Shown here in pieces: positions 35,156 to 42,596 of a DNA stretch of 64,000 nucleotides. The notes under the pieces are model-generated. The model was not told the DNA's origin and ran no database searches. It was given only the letters and a program-made list of their open reading frames with translations. Each line of letters begins with the position of its first letter. The stretch's first letter is position 1. A program made the position numbers and the translations under genes. This DNA is from an uncultured Mollicutes bacterium (GTDB lineage: Bacteria > Bacillota_I > Bacilli_A > RFN20 > CAG-288). The stretch spans positions 1 through 64,000 of the forward strand of contig UQDS01000005.1 in the NCBI GenBank assembly GCA_900539865.1. The letters run 5' to 3'.

Positions 35156-35824
35156 ATGAATATCTTGGTTTGTGGTGGTAAACAGCAGGCCGATTATATT
35201 CTTTCTGCCTTTACCAATCAAAAAGGAAATAAAATCGTTGTTATGAACAACGATAGTCTTACCGCTGATCGCATCAGCGAACATTATGGAATCTCCGTCA
35301 TTCAGACCGACCCGACAAAGAAATATTCGTTTGAAATTGCCGATGTCACTAATTTCGATCTTGTCATCTCTCTTCAACAAGCGGATGAGGATAATTTTGT
35401 CACTTGTAAAATGGCAAAAGAGCTTTTCCATATCAAAAAAGCGATCACGACAGTCAACAACCCGAACAACGTTGAAATTTTTATGCATTTAGGTATTGAT
35501 GTCGCGTTCTCTGCATCCTATCTTTTGACACAAAAAATCAAAGGCGAGAGCGACATTGAATCGATCTTTAAAACTTCCTCTTTAGAAGATGACAAATTGG
35601 TTATCACTGAGATTAAAATTCTGGACACCTTCTGGTGCGTCGGAAAAGCTTTAAAAGATTTACAACTTCCTAAAACGGGAAACATCACTTGTATCTTCCG
35701 CGATCCGGAAGTAGTCATTCCTCGCGGTGAAACCACAATTCACGAAGGGGATATGCTTGTCATTGCAAGTGCACCGGAACACGTTACGAGTCTTGTTGAT
35801 TTCATCAAAGGTATTGAACAATGA
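35156..35824 (+). CDS. trkA: TrkA-N plus TrkA-C potassium-channel regulatory protein, second half
   Basis: The 222-residue protein has an RCK-N fold (about 1-135), beginning ILVCGGKQQADYIL, and a C-terminal RCK-C domain (about 140-220) with VIPRGETTIHEGDMLVIAS near its end. The glycine motif (GGKQQA) lacks the GxGxxG pattern of its neighbour, so nucleotide binding may be weak or lost. AAGGAGG lies 8 bases upstream. Its stop overlaps the trkH start. A pairing of one binding and one degenerate RCK subunit is inference. Confidence 0.85.
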   Translation: MNILVCGGKQQADYILSAFTNQKGNKIVVMNNDSLTADRISEHYGISVIQTDPTKKYSFEIADVTNFDLVISLQQADEDNFVTCKMAKELFHIKKAITTVNNPNNVEIFMHLGIDVAFSASYLLTQKIKGESDIESIFKTSSLEDDKLVITEIKILDTFWCVGKALKDLQLPKTGNITCIFRDPEVVIPRGETTIHEGDMLVIASAPEHVTSLVDFIKGIEQ

Positions 35825-37629
35825 GAACAATCCAAACAAAAGACAAGACAAAAGCGCTCGTAATTGAAGCAGAAGATCTACAACCTAAGCCGGAGAAAGA
35901 AGTCACGGGCAACAAGTTGTTGATGGGATACTTTGGCATTTTCTTTGTTGTCATCGGATTCTTGGTCCTTCTTCCTTTAACCATGTTGATCTTCTATCAT
36001 GATCCTGAAACAGAACAGATTGATCAATGGATTGCCTTTTTTATACCGGGTATCTGCTCCATTGTCATCGGGTTATTGCTCTCTCTTTTCATATTTAGAA
36101 AAAAACAAGGGAGACTGACCCCTGTGCAAGACTTGGTTTTACTCATCGGTGTTTGGATCTTAGCAATCGCGATCTCTGCCATCCCATATGCCTTTTATGG
36201 ATACAACTTTAATCAGGCGATCTTTGAATCGACCTCCGGATATACTTCCGCTGGTTTGACTATCATGGATTGGAACAACACGACAATTGATACAATTCGA
36301 CATTTAAAGGATGGAACAACACAGCCATGGTCTCATATGCTGTTCTTCCATCGCGCTTTAACAGAGCTAGTCGGCGGTATCGGTTTGATTCTTGTTGTCG
36401 CAAGCGCTATCTCGGAACAATCCGGTTTAAATATTTATCTTTTAGAAGGACATAACGACAGATTGCTTCCTAACCTTGCGAAATCCGCAAGATTGATCTT
36501 CTCTATCTATTTAGGAATTATCCTTTTTGGAACAATCCTTTATATCTCTGTAGGTGTTGATCCTTTTGATGCAGTTACGCATTCGATGACAGCTGTTGCA
36601 ACGGGTGGATTTTCAACCAAAGCAAATAATATTAACACTTTAGTTTATGAAGTTAGCCTCAATGGCGCCTGGCGAGGTATTTGTACGGAAGTCATCACAG
36701 AAATCCTCATGCTTTTAGGCGGTACAAACTTCTATATTCACTTTGCGCTCTTCCGTGGAAAATGGAAAGCAGTTCGCCATTATGAATTTTGGGTTATGCT
36801 TGGTGTATTGGTCGTAATTTGGCCGTTTATGATTGCCGGTATGTCACAATATTACGGCAACAATTTCCTTGCCGGATTACGATATGGAACATTTGAAATG
36901 ATCTCTGGCCTATCCACTTGTGGTTTCCAGGCGATTGATTCTTACCAAGGACATGCGCTGGATAGTTTTGCAGGTTATCAGCCAGGAGGCATGTATGGTT
37001 ACTCGCCGATAGCCAACGCGAACAACTTGGTTCCTGGCGCTGAAATGCTCTATCAAAACGGAACGTTTGTCGCTTTCCCGACCTATTTGTTAGTCTTGCT
37101 TGGCATCTGTATGATGATCGGTATGCAAGCAGGTTCTACAACAGGCGCAATCAAGATGAATCGTGTGGGACTCTTCGGTATCAACATTTGGGATCGTGTC
37201 TTAAATAGCATTGGTGTTCCGGAAGCGAAGCGCGTCCGCACAGTATATAAATACGGACAGAAGGTACGCGTCAATCAAAAAGAAGTTTCCGAAGCGGGAA
37301 CCTTCATCGGCATGTATGTTTTCTTAGTTCTCGTCGGCACTACGCTGATGAGCGCAATCACTTACGGATATCAAATCCCCCGAGGGGATGGAACAGGAAA
37401 TTACTTCACCTGGACAGACTGCTTCTTTGAGTTTACATCTAGCATCGGTACGGTTGGTCTTGGCTGCGGAATTACCCATTTCAACACGCTTCCTGGTCTC
37501 CTTTGGATTGAAATTATCGGCATGATGCTTGGCCGTTTGGAGATTTTCTGCTTCTTCATCCTTGCTGGTAAAATCGGTCATAACATCATGAATCACCGTT
37601 TCATCTATCGTTTGAGAAAACGTTCATAA
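35821..37629 (+). CDS. trkH: Potassium uptake channel TrkH
   Basis: The 602-residue integral membrane protein has the four-fold MPM repeat. Its P-loops include STSGYTSAGLTIMDW (about residue 139), VATGGFSTKANNI (about 259), SGLSTCGFQAID (about 361) and SSIGTVGLGCGITH (about 540), each with a filter glycine. It forms the ion pathway of the Trk/Ktr system with the two RCK proteins encoded just upstream. The start codon overlaps the previous stop by 4 bases. Confidence 0.95.
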   Translation: MRTIQTKDKTKALVIEAEDLQPKPEKEVTGNKLLMGYFGIFFVVIGFLVLLPLTMLIFYHDPETEQIDQWIAFFIPGICSIVIGLLLSLFIFRKKQGRLTPVQDLVLLIGVWILAIAISAIPYAFYGYNFNQAIFESTSGYTSAGLTIMDWNNTTIDTIRHLKDGTTQPWSHMLFFHRALTELVGGIGLILVVASAISEQSGLNIYLLEGHNDRLLPNLAKSARLIFSIYLGIILFGTILYISVGVDPFDAVTHSMTAVATGGFSTKANNINTLVYEVSLNGAWRGICTEVITEILMLLGGTNFYIHFALFRGKWKAVRHYEFWVMLGVLVVIWPFMIAGMSQYYGNNFLAGLRYGTFEMISGLSTCGFQAIDSYQGHALDSFAGYQPGGMYGYSPIANANNLVPGAEMLYQNGTFVAFPTYLLVLLGICMMIGMQAGSTTGAIKMNRVGLFGINIWDRVLNSIGVPEAKRVRTVYKYGQKVRVNQKEVSEAGTFIGMYVFLVLVGTTLMSAITYGYQIPRGDGTGNYFTWTDCFFEFTSSIGTVGLGCGITHFNTLPGLLWIEIIGMMLGRLEIFCFFILAGKIGHNIMNHRFIYRLRKRS

Positions 37630-37639
37630 AGTTAGTTTT

Positions 37640-37669
37640 AAGGCAGTTTTGAATGAAAACTGCCTTTTT
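37640..37669 (+). terminator. Terminator of the Trk operon
   Basis: AAGGCAGTTTT and AAAACTGCCTT pair around GAATG and lead into a T run, 10 bases past the trkH stop. Confidence 0.9.
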
Positions 37670-37712
37670 ATGTTGCAAAATTGTAAATATTATGAGCCCG
37701 TATCCTTAAATA

Positions 37713-37727
37713 GCTCACACTATGAGA
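37713..37727. promoter_or_regulatory. MarR operator-like half-site pair 1
   Basis: CTCA and TGAG (37714-37726) face each other across CACTA, similar to the perfect site 55 bases downstream. Together they frame the promoter region of the MarR-ABC operon. Confidence 0.4.
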
Positions 37728-37768
37728 CAGTTTTGGGGGTTGTGTAAAACCTCCCCTAGAAAATTAGT

Positions 37769-37781
37769 TCTCATTGTGAGA
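37769..37781. promoter_or_regulatory. MarR operator-like palindrome 2
   Basis: The perfect TCTCA-TTG-TGAGA palindrome lies 26 bases before the MarR ATG. It fits an autorepression operator. Between the two sites is a GC-rich stretch (GGGGGTT and AACCTCCCC, about 37734-37757) able to form an imperfect hairpin. Confidence 0.55.
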
Positions 37782-37807
37782 TAATTTTAACCGCTTGGAG
37801 GTGAATT

Positions 37808-38239
37808 ATGGAAACAAAATATGTAAAAGACTTTCTGAGCGTTTTAGATTCGTTCCGAACAGAACATGAAAGAAGTGATAAAATGGTTCATATCAATCGC
37901 GGGGAACGCGCCATTTTACGACACTTACATCTGCATCCGGAAGGACTGACTCCAGGTCAATTATCCAAGATTATGAATGTGGGATCTGGTAGAATCGGAA
38001 ACGTTTTAAAAGTATTAGAAGGCAAACGACTCATCTATCGTGATGTCTGTGAAGAAGACAAACGAAAGGTGATTATACATCTCACCAAAGAGGGAGAGAA
38101 AGTACAGAAAAACAACGAGTTACACTTTTTCAACGGTGTGAATCTTGCAGTCTCTCGCATGGGCGAAGAACAATATTATGAGTATCTGAGGCTTCTAAAC
38201 ATCTTCTTGGAAGCATTAGACGAAAAAAAAGAGGACTAA
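37808..38239 (+). CDS. MarR-family transcriptional regulator
   Basis: The 143-residue protein has a winged helix-turn-helix: RAILRHLHLHPEGLTPGQLSKIMNVGSGRIGNVLKVLEGKRLIYR is the family layout (about residues 38-82), with a DKRKVIIHLTKEG wing near 87-99. It precedes two ABC exporter half-genes with one base of spacing, so it most likely represses a multidrug efflux operon and is relieved by a ligand. Palindromes upstream fit its operators. GGAGG lies 7 bases from the ATG. Confidence 0.92.
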   Translation: METKYVKDFLSVLDSFRTEHERSDKMVHINRGERAILRHLHLHPEGLTPGQLSKIMNVGSGRIGNVLKVLEGKRLIYRDVCEEDKRKVIIHLTKEGEKVQKNNELHFFNGVNLAVSRMGEEQYYEYLRLLNIFLEALDEKKED

Positions 38240-38240
38240 G

Positions 38241-40127
38241 ATGTTTAAAATTATGAAATATCTTCGGAAACGAGACCATTTCTTATTGATCTCGATTCTC
38301 GGCCTTACGATTCTTCAGGTTTACTGCATGATGACCTTGACGGATTATATCAGCGGTATCACACAAGCAATCACTTTCTTCAATTATCACAATATGGGCT
38401 TGACGATTCCTGGCATGAATGATCCGATTATGATTACGGAAGGCAATCTAGAGCTTATTGCAGGTATGATTGCACAAGGAGGTCAATACACATTTAAAGA
38501 TGCCGTAGTGTTGCTTACTTCTGTGTTGAATGCTTCGGCTGGCGACATCTGGTGGAACGCAGGTATGATGATTCTTTCTGCTACAGGTATGATTGCTGTA
38601 CAGGCGATTATCTCCATCATGTCTGCTTCGATTTCTTCTAGCCTTGCAACCAATGTGAGAAGCAAATTGAACAAACATATTCAAGAGCTTTCCTTGGCGG
38701 AAATCAACAAATTCTCTACTGCTTCCTTGGTGACACGTGCGACAAACGACATTCAGCAAGTTCAGTTTGCTCTGTTGCTTACTAACCGTATGTTCTTTGC
38801 TGCTCCGGTCACAGCAATCTGGGCTATTGTTAAGATCAATTTGGCTTCCTATAAATTGATGATTCCTACTATTGTCGGCATTTTGCTTTTGATTACAATC
38901 ATGGTTCTTGTCTTGATGATTGTCTTACCGAAATTTAAGAAGATGCAAGTTTTGGTAGATAAGCTCAACAGCGTCACCAGAGAGAATCTTTCTGGTATCC
39001 GTGTTGTGCACGCTTATAACGCGGAACAATATCAGGAAAAGAAATTTGAAAAAGCGAATACGGAGATGACAAAAACACAGTTGTTTACCGGTCGTGCGAT
39101 GGTTTTGATGTCTCCTGCAATCACTTTGATCATGAATGGTATCTCGATTGCAATCTATTGGATCGGTGCTGTTTTAATCAACGATCCTATGGAAAATTTA
39201 GGCTATCCTGATCTGCTTTCTTTTATGATGTTATCCACGCAAATCGTCATGTCGTTCATGATGTTGTTGATGATGTTTTATATGTTGCCGAGAGCATCTG
39301 TTGCTGCTAACCGTATCTTAGATGTTATCAATACGAAATCTTCTCTTGCTGATCCAGAAGTGGAAAAACCGCTTGTCGAACAAGGAAGTGTTGTCTTTGA
39401 TCATGTCTCTTTCTGCTATCCTGATTCTACGGATGCTGTCTTAGAAGATATTTCATTTGAGGTGAAGAAGGGTGAAACCATTGCCTTCATCGGTGCCACT
39501 GGCTCTGGTAAGACAACAATTGCTCATCTTGTCGATCGTCTTTATGACGCTACTTCCGGCGCAATCTACGTCGATGGTGTCAATGTCAAAGACATCAAGC
39601 AAAAGACACTTCACTCTTTGATTGGATATGTCCCACAAAAGGGTTTACTTTTCCGCGGTGATGTCAGCTCCAACGTCGCTTTAGGCAATCCTAACGCGAC
39701 AAAAGAAGAGATTATCGAAGCTTGTAAAGTTGCGGAAGCAGATGATTTTGTTCAGAAGATGGATGGTCAATATGAGGCGCATATCGCACAAGGAGGCAGC
39801 AATGTCTCCGGCGGACAAAGACAGCGTCTTTGTATCGCAAGAGCGGTTTGTAACCATCCGGAAATTTATGTGTTCGACGATTCTTTCTCCGCTTTGGACT
39901 TTAAGACGGATAAGAAGGTGAGAGAGAATTTAAAGGAATATGCGAAAGATGCGACAAAATTGATTGTCGCTCAGCGTATCGGCACAGTCATGGATGCTGA
40001 CCATATCGTCGTGTTAAGCGATGGTAAGATGGTTGGTTATGGCACCCATAAAGAATTGCTTCAGGATTGTGACGTCTATCGTGAAATTGCTCTCTCGCAG
40101 CTTTCGAAGGAGGAACTTGGCTTATGA
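38241..40127 (+). CDS. Heterodimeric ABC exporter half, degenerate catalytic site
   Basis: The 628-residue protein has a six-helix TMD with a large extracytoplasmic loop after the first helix (about residues 45-100). The nucleotide-binding domain carries Walker A GATGSGKTT (about 416), the signature NVSGGQRQRLC and Walker B EIYVFDDSFSALD. The residue after the Walker B Asp is Asp instead of the catalytic Glu, the degenerate-site pattern of BmrCD/TM287-288-type heterodimers. It pairs with the next gene. Confidence 0.92.
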   Translation: MFKIMKYLRKRDHFLLISILGLTILQVYCMMTLTDYISGITQAITFFNYHNMGLTIPGMNDPIMITEGNLELIAGMIAQGGQYTFKDAVVLLTSVLNASAGDIWWNAGMMILSATGMIAVQAIISIMSASISSSLATNVRSKLNKHIQELSLAEINKFSTASLVTRATNDIQQVQFALLLTNRMFFAAPVTAIWAIVKINLASYKLMIPTIVGILLLITIMVLVLMIVLPKFKKMQVLVDKLNSVTRENLSGIRVVHAYNAEQYQEKKFEKANTEMTKTQLFTGRAMVLMSPAITLIMNGISIAIYWIGAVLINDPMENLGYPDLLSFMMLSTQIVMSFMMLLMMFYMLPRASVAANRILDVINTKSSLADPEVEKPLVEQGSVVFDHVSFCYPDSTDAVLEDISFEVKKGETIAFIGATGSGKTTIAHLVDRLYDATSGAIYVDGVNVKDIKQKTLHSLIGYVPQKGLLFRGDVSSNVALGNPNATKEEIIEACKVAEADDFVQKMDGQYEAHIAQGGSNVSGGQRQRLCIARAVCNHPEIYVFDDSFSALDFKTDKKVRENLKEYAKDATKLIVAQRIGTVMDADHIVVLSDGKMVGYGTHKELLQDCDVYREIALSQLSKEELGL

Positions 40128-41953
40128 AACATGGAATGACAAAACAAAACAACCATGCCAAAAGAGAACAAGTGACAAATGAAGAAAAAAGAGCAATCAT
40201 GATCAAGATTTCCCAGTCGCTTAAGAAATATCTTGCGGCGGTCATCATTGCGATGGTCCTTTTGGTAGGATCGGTAGTCATCGCTGTTCTCTCTCCTTCG
40301 GTCATGAAGGATTTAACTGATACAATCACCGCTGGTTCTGCGATGAAAAATATCGATATGAACGCGGTGATGCGCTTTGGTTTAACTCTTGTTATCATGT
40401 ACATTTTTTCTGCAATCTGTTCGACGATTTCTAGCATGTTGATCACAACAGTTGCCATGCGTTATACCCAACAGTTGAGAAAACAGATTTCGGAGAAGAT
40501 CAATCGTGTTCCCTTACGCTATTTTGATAACTTTTCGATGGGTGATGTCATGTCAAGATTGACTAATGACGTTGACCAATTGGGTCAATCTTTACAGCAG
40601 ACTGTTTCGATGATGATTGAATCTTGCTTCATGTTAATCGGTGTCATCATTGCTATGTTTGCTACCAGTTGGCAATTGGCCTTAGTTTGTATCGCAACAT
40701 TACCGATCGTTGCATTAGTGATTGGCTTCATCGTCAAATTTGCTGGTCCTTGGTTCATCAAGAGACAAAACGGCATCGGTGAAGTGGAAGGTGTTGTTGA
40801 AGAAGATTACAACGGTCTTCAGGTCATTAAAATCTTTAATGCTGAAGATCGAATTCATGAGAAGTTTGAAGAACACAATCAGCGTTTAGGACATACACTC
40901 TTTGTCTCTGAAACTTTCGGCGGCTTGATGCAACCTTGTATGTCTTATACTTCTTATCTTGCCTATGCAGCGGTTTGTCTTGTCGGTGGTTTACTCTGTT
41001 GTGAAAAGGGCACGGGAGTCACCTTAGGTACCGTGACCGCCTTCTTAACTTATGTCAACTTGTTCCAAAATCCGTTGACTCAGATCGCGCAAGCGATGAA
41101 CAACTTGCAATCTGGTTTGGCTTCCGGTAAGAGAGTCTATGAATTCTTAAAAGAAAAAGAGATGGAATCGGAAGAAGGAAAAGAGAGAAAACTTGCTATC
41201 GACGGCAAGGAAAATGTCAAAGGTGAAGTCATCTTTGATCATGTCGGCTTTGGCTATGATGATACAAGAGAAATCATTCATGATTTTTCTGCGGTAGTAA
41301 AGCCAGGCATGAAAGTGGCAATTGTCGGACCGACAGGTGCAGGTAAGACAACGATGGTTAATCTTCTCATGCGTTTCTATGAAACGGGTAGAGGAAGTAT
41401 CAAGATTGATGGTGTTGATATCAAGTCCATGCCGCGAGAAGAACTTCATGAAATCTTTGCTATGGTCTTACAAGATACTTGGACTTTTGAAGGAACACTC
41501 CGTGAAAATTTAGCTTACAACACTGTTGGCTTGACGGATGATGACTTAAAACAAGCAATTCGCGATGCTCACTTGGTTCACTTTGTACGCTCGCTTCCTG
41601 GCGGATTGGATTATGAAATCCACGAGGCAAGTCAAATTTCTGGAGGTCAAAAGCAGTTGATCACAATCGCAAGAGCGATGTTGAAGAAAGCGCCGCTGTT
41701 GATCTTGGATGAAGCTACTTCCAACGTTGATACCAGAACGGAAGAAAAGATTCAAGAGGCGATGGATCGTCTCTCGAAAGGAAAGACTTCCTTTGTTATC
41801 GCCCACCGTCTTTCTACGATTAAGAACGCAGACTTGATCTTAGTCATGAAGGATGGAAACATCATCGAACAAGGTACACACGAAGAATTAATGGATGAAA
41901 AAGGCTTCTACGCCTCTCTCTATAATTCTCAGTTTGCTTTAGCAGGTGAATAA
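40124..41953 (+). CDS. Heterodimeric ABC exporter half, catalytic site intact
   Basis: The 609-residue protein has a six-helix exporter TMD (about residues 35-330) and a canonical NBD: Walker A GPTGAGKTT (about 402), Q-loop MVLQDTWTF, signature QISGGQKQLIT and Walker B LLILDEATSNVD with the catalytic Glu. It overlaps the partner gene by 4 bases. The two halves should assemble as one drug or lipid exporter under the MarR regulator. A terminator follows the stop. Confidence 0.93.
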   Translation: MKHGMTKQNNHAKREQVTNEEKRAIMIKISQSLKKYLAAVIIAMVLLVGSVVIAVLSPSVMKDLTDTITAGSAMKNIDMNAVMRFGLTLVIMYIFSAICSTISSMLITTVAMRYTQQLRKQISEKINRVPLRYFDNFSMGDVMSRLTNDVDQLGQSLQQTVSMMIESCFMLIGVIIAMFATSWQLALVCIATLPIVALVIGFIVKFAGPWFIKRQNGIGEVEGVVEEDYNGLQVIKIFNAEDRIHEKFEEHNQRLGHTLFVSETFGGLMQPCMSYTSYLAYAAVCLVGGLLCCEKGTGVTLGTVTAFLTYVNLFQNPLTQIAQAMNNLQSGLASGKRVYEFLKEKEMESEEGKERKLAIDGKENVKGEVIFDHVGFGYDDTREIIHDFSAVVKPGMKVAIVGPTGAGKTTMVNLLMRFYETGRGSIKIDGVDIKSMPREELHEIFAMVLQDTWTFEGTLRENLAYNTVGLTDDDLKQAIRDAHLVHFVRSLPGGLDYEIHEASQISGGQKQLITIARAMLKKAPLLILDEATSNVDTRTEEKIQEAMDRLSKGKTSFVIAHRLSTIKNADLILVMKDGNIIEQGTHEELMDEKGFYASLYNSQFALAGE

Positions 41954-41956
41954 AAA

Positions 41957-41987
41957 TGAGGCAGTCTCTATAAAGAGGCTGCCTTTT
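41957..41987 (+). terminator. Terminator of the MarR-ABC operon
   Basis: AGGCAG-CTCT pairs with AGAG-CTGCCT around TATAA with single mismatches, followed by TTTTT. Confidence 0.88.
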
Positions 41988-42041
41988 TCTGTGCGCTAAT
42001 TTTGTTGATTTTTTCTCCTTGATAGGAAATTATAAAAAAAT

Positions 42042-42059
42042 AGTTAGAAATCACTAACT
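42042..42059. promoter_or_regulatory. feo operator box A
   Basis: AGTTAG-N6-CTAACT, a perfect 18-bp inverted repeat, lies upstream of the -35 box of the first feo operon. The arms match those of boxes at 42100 and 46015 and resemble DtxR/MntR-family sites. Confidence 0.65.
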
Positions 42060-42064
42060 TTTTA

Positions 42065-42092
42065 TTGACAAAGAAAACATAGAGCGTATAAT
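42065..42092 (+). promoter_or_regulatory. feo: Promoter of first feo operon
   Basis: TTGACA (42065-42070) and TATAAT (42087-42092) are spaced by 16 bases. The transcription start should fall at the edge of box B, so occupancy of that box would block initiation. Confidence 0.75.
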
Positions 42093-42099
42093 AATCTAT

Positions 42100-42117
42100 A
42101 GTTAGTTATAGCTAACT
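42100..42117. promoter_or_regulatory. feo operator box B
   Basis: AGTTAG-TTATAG-CTAACT is a perfect 18-bp inverted repeat at the expected start site of the first feo transcript and just upstream of the GGAGG ribosome site. Confidence 0.75.
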
Positions 42118-42129
42118 AAAGGAGGAAAT

Positions 42130-42348
42130 ATGCCTTTACCAATTGCTCCATTAGATATTCCGTTACGTGTTCTCTCTGTGAAGGGGAATGAAAAAGATAG
42201 GCGGCATTTAGAGACATTAGGTCTTACGAAAAACATGAAAATTGAATTGATGTCTTCCCAGGGCGGTTCTGTTATTTTCCGTTTGAACGATTCAAGACTC
42301 GCTTTAGACATGAAGACGGCATTTCACGTCTTAGTGGAAGTGATATAA
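42130..42348 (+). CDS. feoA: FeoA family protein, first copy
   Basis: The 72-residue protein has the FeoA SH3-like fold: RVLSVKGNEKDRRHLETLGLT, then KIELMSSQGGSVIFRLNDSRLALD, the family pattern. FeoA is a small cytosolic partner of FeoB in ferrous iron uptake. A clear GGAGG precedes the ATG. It closely resembles the FeoA of the second feo operon and differs from the second FeoA in its own operon. Confidence 0.9.
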   Translation: MPLPIAPLDIPLRVLSVKGNEKDRRHLETLGLTKNMKIELMSSQGGSVIFRLNDSRLALDMKTAFHVLVEVI

Positions 42349-42360
42349 AGGAGAAAACAA

Positions 42361-42579
42361 ATGACATTAGATCAAATAGAAATTGGAAACACCTGCACAG
42401 TTGTTTCAATCCAAGGAAAAGGGCGCATTCACAAACGTTTGCTTGATATGGGTATAACACCGAATACTCTTGTTTATGTCCGCAAAAGAGCTCCGATGGG
42501 TGATCCTATTGAAATCACTTTACGAGGCTATGAATTGACGTTAAGAAAAGATGAAGCTTCCTTTGTGGAGGTAAAGTAA
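42361..42579 (+). CDS. feoA: FeoA family protein, second copy
   Basis: The 72-residue FeoA-type SH3 domain starts GNTCTVVSIQGKGRIHKRLLDMGI and continues MGDPIEITLRGYELTLRKDEA, closer to the canonical FeoA type than its upstream neighbour. Two different FeoA proteins in one operon are common in Firmicutes. It starts 12 bases after the first and has GGAG 7 bases upstream. Confidence 0.92.
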   Translation: MTLDQIEIGNTCTVVSIQGKGRIHKRLLDMGITPNTLVYVRKRAPMGDPIEITLRGYELTLRKDEASFVEVK

Positions 42580-42596
42580 GGAAAGGAGTATCTGCA

